From Heterobasidion occidentale (lineage: Eukaryota; Basidiomycota; Agaricomycetes; Russulales; Bondarzewiaceae), in the NCBI GenBank assembly GCA_039111635.1, contig JBCAQO010000020.1:38680-102679 (forward strand): a DNA stretch of 64,000 nucleotides. Direction: 5' to 3'. Below the pieces are notes generated by a model that did no database searches, was not told the DNA's origin, and saw nothing but the letters and a program-made list of their open reading frames with translations. Positions within the stretch are counted from its first letter, which is position 1. Every line of letters begins with the position of its first letter. The translations under genes were made by a program, and so were the position numbers. Shown one piece after another: positions 20,720-33,700 of this stretch.

Positions 20720-22389
20720 ATGGCAACAGCCAATGACGTATGTGCTGCATGGCTTGTCGTTCCTCTCACATGGCTGATCGTCTGACAATAGGACAGAATC
20801 ATTTTGGAACGTATGCGGATCGAGCGTGATCTACACATTCTGCTTGCTCATGCAGCAAACAGTTATCAGTTTGAATCAGCTTCATATGCCTTCCATAATC
20901 TCTCTCTCTCATCGTACTGCTCTGACTGGAAGCCCCTCTTGCCTACTATTTCCTTGAGCTGCCATCCACAGCCATACTTCTCACACTTCATAGGAGCACA
21001 GGATAGCCAGAGACTCCATTCCCGAAGGATTCCGGATTTTGCAGCTATTATCGCCGAACTTTCTCTTCCTCCCAGTCTAATTTTCTGGATAGAAGTCAAG
21101 CCTATATTGGGACACCAATGGGATAGTGCATTCGGTCTCGGCGACACCACCGATACCCTGGAATCTATTATGGCGGCTGCGGAAGCAGAATTCTTGGGTG
21201 CAATTATTCAGGTCAATGAACAAGCATTATTTTCCTTTCAGCACTTCGATGGTGACATCCACTATGCATTTGTCATGGTTACCGCTTTTTTCTCGCTTCT
21301 GAAGTATACTAGGCCAATCGGGTCTGTGCCCAATGTACAGCCTGCTCCGACCACCATTCCTCAAAAACGAGCGAGGGCAGATTCTACTCTCAAAGCAAGG
21401 GCTCTTGAGGACATAGGAGATCCCATCTCTATCGTCCCTGATGTCTTATACTTCAATGTGCCTATGTTCATGGTCGGCCAAGGTCTCAATCCTTTGTACC
21501 TCCGGGCACTCAGTGTTGTCGCCGACTCCTCAGCAAAGCTTTGTAGCCACTTTGAGGAGCCCTCGTTGTTCCGTGTCCCACCCATGCCCCTGAACCTTCG
21601 GAACAGTCATTGGTAAGTTTTACTGTCACTATGCAGTCTCATAATGTACCTAATTGCCTTTGTTGTGGTCGATTACAGGTGAGGGGGCGGAATCTGGTTT
21701 GGGATGCATTGGATAATGAACGAGAAAGACTTTCGCCGTCCGCTTCCACTCAGACGGGTCCTCCTGACGCACCGTCAGCGGCCGGGTCATCTTTCACACC
21801 ATCTGAAGGCAGACCTCGCAAAACAGCACGAACGGCCCTATTTTCTCCGATCCAGACGCGCTCCCGCACGAGATCAGACGTCCGAGCAGAGACCGCGCGA
21901 GCAATGCAACTAGCAGCACAGAAGGCCAAAGAGGTCTTACAAGCTCTAGAAGAAGAAGAAGAAGAGGCTCGACGGGACGCATATCATAGGGAAAGGGCAG
22001 AAAAGAGCGTCTCGAAGGATGCTCCCATGTCTCCCTTGACTTCCCCTCCCTCGTCCCCACCGCTCCCATCGACTCCTCGTGGGGAAGTCTTCCAGAACAC
22101 GATCATGCAGTCCGTCCACGCCCTGCTTGCGTTAAACGACCTTCTTACGGAGCAGCAGACCCCCTCGACCCCGTCTAGGAGAGGCGCTCGCGACGAAGAC
22201 GTGTCCATGCCAGCTGCCGGGCCATCTCGCCAACCCATATTCGACACCCCGCCTGCGCGCACAGGTGCCGACCACGACGAACCTCGCGCCGTCCTTGGGT
22301 CTCTCTTCGAGACCCTACCGCAAGTCGTTCTCCCTCAACATTCTCCAGCTCCCAGTGGAAAGGGAAAGGGCAAGGCTCGTCCTAAATAG
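20720..22389 (+). CDS. Unknown protein with PD-(D/E)XK-like motif
   Basis: Three exons: 20720-20737, 20792-21612 and 21684-22389; introns 20738-20791 (54 bp) and 21613-21683 (71 bp). The lengths sum to 515 codons including stop. The second 3' splice site is a choice: the AG at 21682-21683 keeps the frame, the nearer AG at 21677-21678 does not. The N-terminal 270 residues are globular. RIPDFAAII followed by LIFWIEVKPI gives D88 and E107-x-K109, the spacing and setting of a PD-(D/E)XK nuclease core. The C-terminal 230 residues are low complexity, with an acidic helix (EALEEEEEEARR type), Pro/Ser-rich stretches and a GKGKGKARPK end that looks like a nuclear localisation tail. The nuclease reading is an inference; no family name is known to me. 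Confidence 0.65.
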
Positions 22390-23327
22390 ACTTGTTCGAG
22401 GAATGTACATACTGAACACGTTAGTTGTAGAATCATCGGAAGATCTCGAGCTGGGATAGCGTACGTACTACTACTCCAGCGACTTGCAAATTCATGTAGC
22501 GGTTCAAAGTCAATTGTTTTACCAGCTGAGGCGTGTTTACTCTCGCTCTTGACTCGTTCCAGTTGAGCGGAGTGACGGCGATCGCGGCAGACAGCTACCC
22601 TGATACCATCAGTTAGGACACCAGACGCAACCACGTCTCTGGATCATTAAACTCTTGTGAGCCCTCTTCTGCTGATGATGCTGCCGCTGCGAGCACATTT
22701 TTGCTGTAATTACGAGTCCGCATGAGTACCTACGTAGCTAGCCACGTGAGTCCGCGCCACTCTATACACCTTCTGCACTTCTCCCTCCGTCCAAGTAACG
22801 CGCCCTTTCCCCCTCCACCACCACCACCGGGAGCAAAACACACGGGCTCAAAAAAAAAAGAGAATGAGAAAGATAAACGAGCGCAAACCCCACCAAAAGA
22901 CACAGGACGAAAATCGAAACCTGAAAGCGCTATTAAACATATATCGGACAACATCGCCAAAAAAAGCAGGTAAGAACGATGGTAAGGGATAAAAAGGAAA
23001 GGCAAGGTAAGGAAGGGAAAGGAAAGGGACTCGGACACCGCTACACGCGTCGCAGAACGAGAACACAACAACGTCAACAACAACAACAGCCCCCTCGAAT
23101 AGATAAATACTTAGATAACCGCCACCGCTCCCGTCCGTCCTGGCCATCCTACAACGTCTTGCTTACACCCCCGCTCGGAGGAGCGGGACAACGGAAAAGA
23201 AAAAGAAACAGTCGCAGGCCGACGACCCCGCGGAGTGTACGGAAGACGCGGACGTGAGGAGCGAGAGACGCGAGGGAGATGTGCGAAATGGTCGGGGGTG
23301 GAGCGACCCCGACACCACATCCCTCGT
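22390..23327. other. Intergenic region with purine- and A-rich tracts
   Basis: Lies between two convergent genes. It has a CCACCACCACC run near 22818, an A-run near 22849, and purine-rich GGAAAGG repeats near 23000. No gene is seen. Confidence 0.6.
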
Positions 23328-26109
23328 TTATTTCTCGCCCATGTCGATGATTTTCTGACCGAGCGCGTGGTCCTGCGACGCCGTGTCGACGGACTGCGAG
23401 CGCCCGCGCGTTGAGGGGCGCGGCTCAAGCGGAAGGTCGGTAGAGCGCGATCCGCGATAGCCGGTGATCGCGCGACTGCGTCAAGACTATGAGCAACGAG
23501 AACGTGAGTAGGATGACCGGCGGAGCACGTACATCCATCCAGGGACAATGCTGCCAGGCGGGATGACCCAAGGCTCTGCAGAACCGTATGTTGGAGGCAC
23601 GATGCGGTCGTTGGAGACCTTGCGGAGGATCCAGGGGATGCCATTCAGGAGGAGATACGAGACGATGCCCGCGATGACTCCATACGCGATACTGTGTCAC
23701 GAAGAGATTTCAGTCAAAACCGAGTAGAGGAGGAACACGTGTGAGACGCGTACTTGTATGTCAACGGAATGATGATGATCGTCAAGAATGCGGGAACGGC
23801 GTCGCCGATGTAGTCCCAGTTGATATCGCGCACGTTGCGGATCATAAGCGTGCCGACGATGACGAGCGCGCCACCGGTAGCCCAGGATGGGATGGACGCG
23901 AAGATGGGTGCGAAGAAGACCGAGATGAGGAACATGATGCCCGTCACGATCGCAGTGATGCCCGTCTTGCCGCCCTCTTGAGACATCGGACGCGTCAGAG
24001 ATGCTTCACGGGTCATTTTGCAAGCAAAATGGGGCACGCACCAGAGATACCGGTCGCGCTCTCGATGAACGCCGTGACCGGACTCGTCCCCATCAAGGCG
24101 CCCATACTGATCGAGAACGCGTCCACGCAGTACGCCACCGTGCTCCTCTCAAAGTCGAGCGTCACGGGGTCTCTCAACCCGGCGAACTTGGCCATAGAGT
24201 ACAGCGTACCGGTCGTGTCGAGAATATCGACGTACAACATCGTGATGAGCGCGTACCACACGTGGCCGTTGCCGTAGTTGTAGTCGATGGCGTTGCCGAT
24301 GCGGTCGAGGGGCCGGAAGGCGACAACCTGCTTGAAAAAGTCGAATGCCTCGTCGCCGGCGGCCGTGTGCGGGAAGAAGGTGACTGCCGTCGGGCGCGGC
24401 CAGGAGATGATGGAGGTGAGGAAGATGCCGATCAAGATCGCACCCTTGACGCGGTACATCATGAGGAAGACGGTTAAAAAGCTTATCGGAAGGGTAAAGT
24501 CAGTGGGCGGGGAAAGAGCGCCAGGCGGCAGAGACCAACGCACCCGCCGACAAAGATGCCCAACCAGACCGTGGGATTCCTGAGCACGCCGCGCGCGCAG
24601 TAGCCCGCAAGGTCGTCGCTGACGTAGTTTTCGGGCAAGCACCCGCCCAGGCCGACGAAATTTGTGGTGTCACCGCCAACGACGCCAAGTCCGCCGGACG
24701 CTAATCGGGCGGGGGAGAGCCTCGAGGTCAGAACGCGAGAGCCGGTACTGCAAAATGAGTTCACGTACACAATCCGATGAAACTGTGCGAAGGCGCGTGA
24801 GCATGGATGTGCTGAAAGGGGGACGAGAGACGACGCACGCGATGAAGAGACCGATGCCAGTGCCGACGGCCATGACGAGGGATTGCGGCATGACGCGGGC
24901 GAGCCATTGGCGGAGGCCGAGGAGAGAGAGAACGAAGAAGATCCAGCTGGAGAAGATCAGAACGGAAGCGTTAGCACGTCCGCTCGACCCGAGAACACGT
25001 GCACGACGTCACGCGCGACGATCCAGAAGCCGCGTCGGGGACAAACGCCATCCCAAACGGGAGACAGCGCGCGTTCGGAAGCGGGAAGGAATCGCGGGAC
25101 TAGACGTCGCCCAGATCGGGCGTGGCGTGCGGGGAGCAGCCAGATGAGGAACAAGACGCACCCTTCCATGAACACAGCCGCGAGGGCCTCGCGGTACGAG
25201 ATCAGTCCCGTCCCGTGGAAACCGACGATAGAGTATGTGAACTGCAGTCCCCCGAGTCAAGGTCAGCACCCCCCGTCGAGCGTCGTCAAAATCCCGTTGC
25301 CCACGCACGTAAGCGTTCAATCCCAACCCAGGCGCCATCCCGACCGGCAGATTTGCGAAGAAACCCATGAGCGCGCTCGCGAGGGCAGAAACCGCGGCGG
25401 TCGACGTGATGAGGTCTCTCCGGACCTCGGTCACGCAGAGAGCGTAGGCGGCGTCCGTTGTACATCCGTCGTTGGTCGCACACACGCACGTTCCACCAGA
25501 ATCAGAGATAATGGACGCGTTTACGGAGATCTGGCGAATAGGATAGGGGTCAGATAGGTTAAAAGGGGAATGCCGAATGGGAAAGGGGGACGAGGCCAAG
25601 GGAAGTGGGAAAGAATGTCGACAAAAATACCAGGGGAGAGGGGACTTCATGACTGTCACCAGCAGGGAGGGGGGGAGCTTACAATGTACGCCATCGCGGC
25701 CTGCAGAGTCAATATCCGTTAGATCACCGGCGAGCGACAGAGCGAAAGACGAGACGTACCCATGTTGTTATACCGGCACGAATTTCAGTCTGAAAGTATA
25801 GCGAGGTCAGCAATCATCCGACGACGCGACTGCTATGATTTTAAAAGAAGGGGGGGAGGGGGGAGAGGGAGGGGGAGAGAGAGGGAATTCTGAGTATATT
25901 GAAAGAAGATTCACGCACAAGAAACCGGGAGCCCTCGCGCTCCTTTTCCACGCCTGAGCCCTCCAACTGAAACCACCGGCCGACAATCGAGTTCGCCACC
26001 TACAAAGCGCGCCGCAGATCAGCACCTGCGCCGACCAACAAACCGATCTGCGAGGGAAAAGCGCATCACAACATACTTGGGCGTTGAGCCTGTCGAAGAA
26101 GGTGATCAT
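23328..26109 (-). CDS. azgA: AzgA-type hypoxanthine/adenine/guanine permease
   Basis: Proton-coupled purine transporter of the plasma membrane (AzgA branch of the NCS2 superfamily), multi-pass membrane protein, 570 aa as modelled. Thirteen exons, from the ATG at 26109: 26109-26077, 25999-25919, 25789-25760, 25700-25683, 25530-25309, 25241-25162, 24946-24839, 24782-24769 (14 nt), 24700-24544, 24481-24042, 23976-23754, 23691-23533, 23475-23328. Every phase agrees. Family signatures are SDSGGTCVC, ANLPVGMAPGLGLNAY, GVVGGDTTNFVGLGG, GNAIDYNYGNG, DILDTTGTLYSMAKFAGLRD and TSPVTAFIESATGI. The 14-nt exon restores the FIGL step of the family. The last exon ends GQKIIDMGEK. Intron 6 is long (215 bp). 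Product assignment is secure; the exact purine preference is not visible. Confidence 0.93.
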
Positions 26110-27642
26110 ATCTGCGACGACGGGGGTAGAGAGGGTGGGGGGGGTATGGAAGGCGCCGGAGCCCTTTGAGGATGGAGGAGGAAGGGAAGGGGACAGGGGA
26201 GCGAAGGAGGGTAAGTAAAATATAGCAAGGGACCGGGCGGCGGAAGATGGAGCGGCCGCGGTGGCGGAGGTGCGACTTCGGGGTCCACGCGAGACGATAA
26301 GCCGCGAGGCACGCGATCACTCCCTATCTAGAGCGCCCGCGACACTTGACCGCGTCTCCCCCCCGCCCGATTCGCTCCTCCCAAGCCTGCCCTCCACATG
26401 CCCAACGCGCGCCGCACCAGTCCACTGTGGCCCCGCGCGTGCTGCACGCTGCGGTGCACTGGGTCAGAAAACTGTAAAGGTGCGGCGCTGCATGCACCGA
26501 CCGTCCACAGTCCGTCCACGCGACGCTCGACGTCAGCATCGCTGCCGCCGCCGCCGAATCCGAACCGCCGGCCGGCCGGGCGACCGACTCTCCGGCCCTC
26601 GGCCCTTTCCAGCCCTTCCACTTCCTTTCCCACCTTCTCCTTCCACCGGAAGAACCAATCCTCCCGGTACCCCACCAACGTTCCAATTCCAACGTGCTCC
26701 CTGCTTGGCACCAGCACACCGGTCTGCTGTGGTCTGCTGCTGCAGCTGTTGCAACTCTGTCGCCAGCCTGCGCATTGCGCGCGTCGTCTGTCGTCTCGCT
26801 CGTCGTCAGCGAGTCTCTTTGTTATTGTAATACCCTGCGGAAGGGCATGTCGGCGCAGCTTCCACGGGAACCAGGCATACGGGTGTGTGTTGCGTTGCGC
26901 GACGCGACGCTATGCTACGCTACGCAGCATAAACAGCGTGGACACCTGCCCACCGTCTCCCACGCAGTCCCGGTGGACCACGTCCTAGGGCCTGGAGGCA
27001 GCTGGAGGCTCCATGTCAGTAGCAGCGTCTGTTCGCACACCAACCGCGTGCTCGCAGTCCGCTCGAGCCGTCCATCCATCCATCAATCACTCGCTAGCGC
27101 GTCACTAGTTTGACGTGCAGTTTTCGTCATGTCTCCCTCTTTCCCTCTCCCTCTCTCGCTAGCTTCCGGGACGGACTCCGTATCTCGTTGCATACAATAT
27201 CCAGCTCGCGGACTCGGCCTGCCCAGCACGAAGCACGCTCTCGAGACAAAATCGATGTTCCAGATGTATGTGCCTGCTGCTCATACACATAAGCAACCCC
27301 TGCTCCCATCATCAGCAAGCAATAAAGTCCCCTCGTCGCAAGCAGGTACGCGCGCGGCCCGCCCCAAAGTTCCATCCCCAGTCTTCCATGTACAGTACTG
27401 TACGACGGTGTAATGCGGCTCCCGTTCAACGATCGCGCGAGCCCGTAAAAACAGACGCCCCATCGGGCCCTCCCCGCACGCGTCCGATCGCCGCCTTCTG
27501 ATATTTGCTCTGATCCTCCTACACGCGTCCCTCCGAAACCAACCCAAACGCTCGCAAACGTCCCCAAGTGCTCATCAGCTCCTCCCCGTCTGCGCACCGA
27601 CGGCGCGTGGCGTCGCACCGCACGACCGCCATCGCCGCGGCG

Positions 27643-27666
27643 GCGGCTGGCTGGCTGGCTGGCTGG
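27643..27666. repeat. GGCT microsatellite
   Basis: Short run of GGCT units after a GGC-rich tract. Confidence 0.7.
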
Positions 27667-28254
27667 CGAGTCTGATGCGCGCCCACATCGAATGGTCCTG
27701 AGCACTGTGTCCTGACCTGGGTCTTCTCTTTCCAGAGCACTTGGTCGCGCCGTCACTCTCTCACGGCCGGCCGCGGACAACAGCGAGTTCAAATGTCGAT
27801 CATCTAGCATTCCGATGGCAGAAAGGCGCCTCTCGCGCGCGCATACTCGCCGGGGATATCAATACCTAGCGATCCCCCCACCCTGTTACCCACTCGAGTA
27901 TCTATGTGCGAACAGATCCTGCGCTCGCGATAGAAATGCATATACACGCGCGCTCTGCGTAGAAACGCGCGTCGCCGGCGCCTCGCGCTCGCCCGGCTGA
28001 TCCTCCCAATCGCCCTTCCAGACTCATTGCATTTTATTTCATACGGGACGAGCACAGTACAGTTTTTACGGATCGCCCCTGCCGCAGGCAGCCCCAAACA
28101 GAACCGCAAGCCTCACACGTCCGGATCCCAGGCATGTGCTCTGCGGGCTTCTGCGGGCTTCTGCTGCTTCTGCTGCTTCTGCGGGATCTTACGAGAGCGG
28201 GAGAAGGACTGAGGAGAAGGGGGCTCTCGCGTGGATTTCGAATTCGACGCGCCG

Positions 28255-28335
28255 GCGCTGCGCCCTTGCTGCCCTGCCCTTGCGCCCTGCCCTATTAGCC
28301 TATGCTGCCCTGCCCTGTGCTGCCCTGCCCTGTCC
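28255..28335. repeat. CCCTGC-type simple repeat
   Basis: Degenerate repeats of CCCTGC and CTGCCCTG, apparently non-coding. Confidence 0.7.
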
Positions 28336-30728
28336 CGCGTCCCGTGAGCAAGTACCGAGCAAATACTACCCAAGTACTGTGCAAATACCGTGTTTTCAGA
28401 TCTCGCTTGACGCGGCTTCTCTCGCGAGCACGGATGCAGATGAGGTTCGCAGAGGCGTGACACGCCGTGCAGGTCACTTAGGCCACTGTTTGCTACTGTC
28501 TGGCCTGTGCACTCGTACAGTACGCCGGGGCCATCAGAATCGCCGGGAATGCTCGGGAATCGCTGGAATGTTCCTCTCGCAGGTGCGTGTCAGAGATCGC
28601 TGGGGTGGATGTGATACATGGGCTGGCGGGCTGGCAGGCAGGCAGGTGACGGGCGTCCGACGATCCGATCCCGCGCCGCCTGTGCGCGTTTGGATGAGGC
28701 CTGGGGACAGACGGGGATGCATTGACGGAATAACGGTCGATCGGCGGGTGGTGGCCGGGTGGGTGGAGAGGTGTGGAGGCGCCCCGCTTATGGACGATGC
28801 GAGCTTTCTGGGGACGACCAACAGTGGCAAGTGATGCACCGAGGATGCGCGAGCGGCGGCGTGGCATGCGCGAACAGTGGCGCCGACGTTGACGTTGACG
28901 TGGCGCGTGGCGCTGGGTGGGGCGACCCCTGGACCCACATCTGTCCACATCGACGCGCTGCCCGGCCCGTGAAGCATGATCGCACACACCACACATACAG
29001 TCACTCAGTGAATCGCGCACGCGACGCCGGGACGAGCCGCGCGCTGCACCCTGATCGTCCTCCCCGACCGAACCGATCCTCCACGTCCGTGCGTGCACCC
29101 CGAACGCCTCGACGCGACGCCGGCAGATCCGCACGTGCGTCGTGCGCCGCTCCTCCTCGGATGCCCAGCGTTCGACGTGCCCAGGGCCAGCTTGGGATGA
29201 CGTGCGGATAGGGCGCCGTGTGGATCCATGTGGGACCCGGCGCCTAGCAATACATTGTCGAGGCACAGCATCGATCGGCGCACGTCCAGGCCGGGCGCAT
29301 ACATGCGCGGGTGCAGTGCAGCTTAGTGCGGCGCATCGTGCCACCGACCATGCCCGACGCGTCCGCGTCATGATGCGCGCAGGGGGACATTGATTTCTCA
29401 TGTAGAGTGCATGTGCTTATCTCCGTAGCGTCCGTGGGGAACGTACTGGGCACTGGCAGATCCTGTCGGCCCCGAAATAGAACTCGCTATTCCTTATGGG
29501 ACTGTCTACCCGCACGATCGCTGCAAGCAAGTCGTTACAGGAGTGCACAGGCGCGATAAAGCGTTCACAGCGATGAGAGCAGCGCCCGGCGCGTAGAAAG
29601 CCTATCGCATACCCGCGTCGTCGAAGCGGCCCAAAATACTCTATCGCCAACGCCAACGCTCGCGCAGTCGATTTGCTCCCGGACGAGGACCTCGAATTCG
29701 CGTCCAGTCTGGAGTCTCGAAGCGGTGTAGATGTGTAAGTAACTCGCGTCTATCAAGCTCGAGCCAGCGCGGCACGCGAGCCGCTCCAGGCAATGCCAAC
29801 CTCGGCGGCGGCATCGGCGCTCCCCGAAGCGCGAGCATTTCTCGTCGCCCGACGTTCGAGAACGGCCGACGGGCAGGCGAAACGCGCGCCGGCGGCGGCG
29901 ATGGCTCCGCGGTCGGGGATCCATCGACGTTCGTCACGCGTCAAGCTGCAAGCTTCATCGCTCGGCAGAAGAGTCGACGGAAGGACCCTGACACTTCGAC
30001 GTCTGCTTGCGCTTACTCGAGACGGAGCGGGACGCGAAGTATGTAGTCCAATGCCTCGACAGCGATTCGGCGGATCGTTCGCAGCGGACACGGCGACAGC
30101 GGACGTTCGAGGTCGGTGGGTCGATCCGGGCCATGCCCTTCGACGCTTGAAGTCGAGGCTCAAAAGTTGGCCCTTGCACAGACAATCAGCATCAATGTCA
30201 GACCAGTCCCAACTCGGCGAAGAGAAAAGAAGAGCAGACGCGGCATCGCAAAACGGAATCAGCTTGTGTGATCTGAAGTTTGTCCACATGGGACATCGGA
30301 GTCTGATTAATTAGAACATCATCTGTCGCGTTTTTGCGTGCAACGATCCGGGAGGGTCACAGTCAACAATGTAGAAAATCTGCTCACCGTAGGAAACTCG
30401 ATTGTCGAAGACCAGGGTGCATCCCGACATGTTGTCTTGCGTCCACGAGCTAATGAAAATATGTTCAGCGATGGCCCGCGTCCAGGTCGAGCTCGAGAAA
30501 GGGGGGAGGAGAAGTAAAACACGTACGTTGCGCCTGCACATACACTCATGCTATCAGGTCCGAAAGCCACAAAGAGGATAGAGAAGTACAGTGAAATATT
30601 CGTGACTGGTTGATAGATCCGAGCATGTACACGACGACATCAGAGCAGGTGGTGCAAGGACAACAAAATTCGCAGAGCAAGAGAGCAAGTCAAAAAAATC
30701 CCCGTTTCGTTCAAACACGCGGCAGGCG

Positions 30729-33700
30729 CTATGGCGCCTTCGCCTTTTTCGGCCCGCCCCCCAGCCTCTTCAAAATCTGCCTCGACAGTTTCTCGTGCCC
30801 ATCCACGACGCTCGCGAACGTCGTCGGGAGCTCCATCCGCTCGTTCCCCACGATCACCCACAGCTTGTACCGCTTCTCGCCCCCCTCGTCGCTCGCGACG
30901 CTCTCGCAGAACCGCAGCGGCGAGATGCCCGCTTTCGCACAGTATTCTGAACAAGGCGGTGCGACGCGGGCGTGGGTGAGGTATGATATGACAATGAGAC
31001 AGATGGAACGCGAGAGATGTGGGGTTGGCATACTTACCTTCCAGAGCGGCCCTGCGAGGCCTGTCGGCCTTCTCGGATGCATCTGTTGCCTTGGCATTGG
31101 GGGAGGGGGGCAGCTCTGCCTCGACGATAGGCTCTTTCTTCTTCTTCTTCTTCCTAGGTCCAGTGGGAATGCGCACGGCTGCCGCTGCGGTGGCACGAGC
31201 ACTAGGCACGTCGGGGGAAACACGAGGCCCGTCGATCTCCTGCTTCACCTGCTTCTCGTCGCGCACAGACACAGGCTCGTGAATCACAGAATCCGCAGGC
31301 CCCTGCACAAGAGTAGGAGACACGCCGGCGGGTGCAGATACATCGTAAACCGGCGGAAAAACACGAGCTATCTCCGGAGCTTTGCTCTGCGGAGACTCTG
31401 CCTCTGACGGAGACGCGAGGGACGGAGACGGCTGCTCAGATGTCAAACCCAAGACGGACGCGGAATTCGAATGTTCAGAAGCAGAGGCAGAGGCAGCGGC
31501 AGAAGCAACAGACCGCTCGTCTGCACCGGCGGCGGAAGGCTCGATATCACGGCTCTCGCTCGTCTGCGCAGATCGAGGCGCGGACGGCACAGACGGCACA
31601 AACGACGCACCAGAGCTCTTCGCGCGGTGCGCATGAGGACCGGGCTCCCAGATCCTAGGAGCCTCCTCGCCCTCGCGCGCCGGCACGCCCTCGTATCCCG
31701 GCGCATGCGCGCGCCTGCCATACCGCGTGCGCTCTGGCCGCGGCGCGCGCGCATGGTGTGCGTATGCGTCGTGATACGGGGGCTCGTGATAGGACTGCGG
31801 GCCCGGGTACGGCCCGTACGGCCTTCGCACGGGATCGGGATCCCCATCGTAGTACGGTCGCCCGTACTCGTCGTATGGATCCCGAACGACCGCCGCGTAG
31901 TCCGCCGGTGGGTACGCACCACCGGGAGGCGGGCTCGGATACACATCGTAGGGAGGACGCGATACGTACGCTGGAGGGGGGGCGTGGTAGGGACCAGCGG
32001 GCTCGTCAGCCGCGTAGAAGTAGGGCGGGGGCGCACTCGGATGCGGGATCGCGAACGGGTCTGGGTGGGGGTGCGGGAACCTCGAGTGAGGAGATGCGCG
32101 CACCTCGCCTGGCTCGATCGGAAACCCAGAGCTGCTCGCAGCAGGCATATAGCCCATCTGACGCGGGGGTGGGCCGAATGCCCGCTCCTCGCCGTAAGGT
32201 ATAGCCTGAGAGAGTTTGGTCCAGTTGTTCTTACCATGTGCAGGTTTTCCTGGAGATTCTGCCGGCTGGTATGTCGGGTTTCCGCCGGCGACGGGGATGG
32301 AATTGGGGTTATGCGTGGTGGGACCGATCCTAGGTTTGGATTGAAATCCTGCACTGAGAGGATACTTCCCTTTGCCCTTGCCAGGAAACGAAAACATTCC
32401 CTTCTTCCCGCCAACGTCCATCTTCTGACGTTTGATGCCGTCTGTCCGCTCCTTTGGCTCGTCGCTGGCCTTTCTTTTCTTGTTTCCTTCGGTGGATATC
32501 CCAACCGGAAGATTGACCACATAGTTCTCGGGCGGAGGTTGTCCACGAAACCTGAGGAACTCGACCGCACCGTTGTCGAACGCAACGTTGAGCACAGCAG
32601 CCTTGGCATCGGCTTTATTGCGATACTCGGCTGGAACAGTCCATCGACGGACGCCTGCACCGCTCGCCTCAGCCGTAAGCTTCAGCATCATTTCGCATCC
32701 CAAAGCTATCACCGGTGTCAGCCATAGCAGTGTCACGTCAGGAGCGTGGCGAAACCTCACCATCCTTGTCTCTCGGGAATAGGAACATGTCAGGCTGCTT
32801 AGGCCAGATCTTGATATACTCGGATTGGATGAGAGGAGGATAGATTCCATTGCGCGCTTCCTGGCCTCAGGGGTCACTTTGGCTTCCACAGCGGCGCCGA
32901 TCTCGCGAACGTAGGTTGCGATATCTTGAGATATTGCCAGCAAACACGCGGCCGTTTTCGCATCTGCGCGTTTGGGAAACTGAGGATCCACAAGAAAAGA
33001 CTTGTACCCGCCAGGGTGCTCGACTCGAAGGAGACAACCATGCACTGTGGGAAGACGGTGTGTAAAACCAAGAGGTGTAAAAGAGACACGAGGCGAGAAT
33101 GGAGCTTACAGCCGAACTTAGGGTCCGTGATCCAGATGAAGTTGAGCACCAGCCTCGCGCCTCGAGCCGCCTGAACAAGCACGTTGAGCCACGATGATGC
33201 GTTCGATTCTGCGAGCGATTTGCCTTCGAGTGGTTCAGGCAGTGGCCGTGGCAAAGATTCGAAGAAGCCTTGGAGAGAAAGGGGAGCGAGAGGTGTCAAG
33301 GCGCTGTCATCTTCGTCGTGTAGAGCATTTGGAAACTGGGTTTCTGGAGGTCGTAGCTGTCCATTCCCATACTTGACAAATTCCAAAACACCTTCCTCGA
33401 TGGCGTTCTTCGCGCATGTGCCCTGCGCCTCGGTATACGTTCCATATATTGTGGGTACGGAGTATACTCGGACGGAGTGAGGCGAAAGTCGTATGCGCAG
33501 TGCACAGCCGAGTTCTGTAAATATGGCAGTGAGCGCAGCGCCAAGCTCCCTTGAATCTAGTTTCCTTACTTCCTCCGTCGATTTTAGTGTCACTCAACTC
33601 TACCCAATGAGGTTTTACGCGCTGCGCTCTCCACTCAATGCAGCATTGCTCGATTTCCTTGACAGATTCGTTCTTCTCTTCTTCTACGTTGAGGCCCATG

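Larger units (their letters stand above)
26110..30728. other. 4.6 kb GC-rich region without a convincing gene
   Basis: Long frames exist on both strands but are typical of GC-rich shadow frames: Arg/Ser/Pro/Ala-rich, with no intron logic and no family motif. Low-complexity DNA is frequent: a GGCT microsatellite near 27643-27666, CTGCTTCTG repeats at 28140-28185, CCCTGC repeats near 28260-28335 and GGCA repeats near 28630. It separates two divergent-looking neighbours, so part must be the azgA promoter. A non-coding transcript or a lineage-specific gene cannot be excluded. Confidence 0.5.

Noticed and set aside
23111..23644. 177-codon frame overlapping the azgA 3' end
   Set aside because: Different frame from the azgA last exons, which have consistent splice phases and family text.
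26261..26988. Several overlapping long frames on both strands
   Set aside because: GC-rich shadow frames with biased composition (Arg, Pro, Ser), mutually overlapping, no conserved motif.
29753..30314. Open frames of 173 and 178 codons on opposite strands
   Set aside because: Mirror-image frames in GC-rich DNA; neither shows domain text nor introns.
31471..32727. 418-codon open frame on the plus strand
   Set aside because: It is the reverse complement of the Pro/Tyr/Arg-rich exon of the dsRBD-like gene; composition is Arg/Gly/Val-rich shadow text with no family signal.
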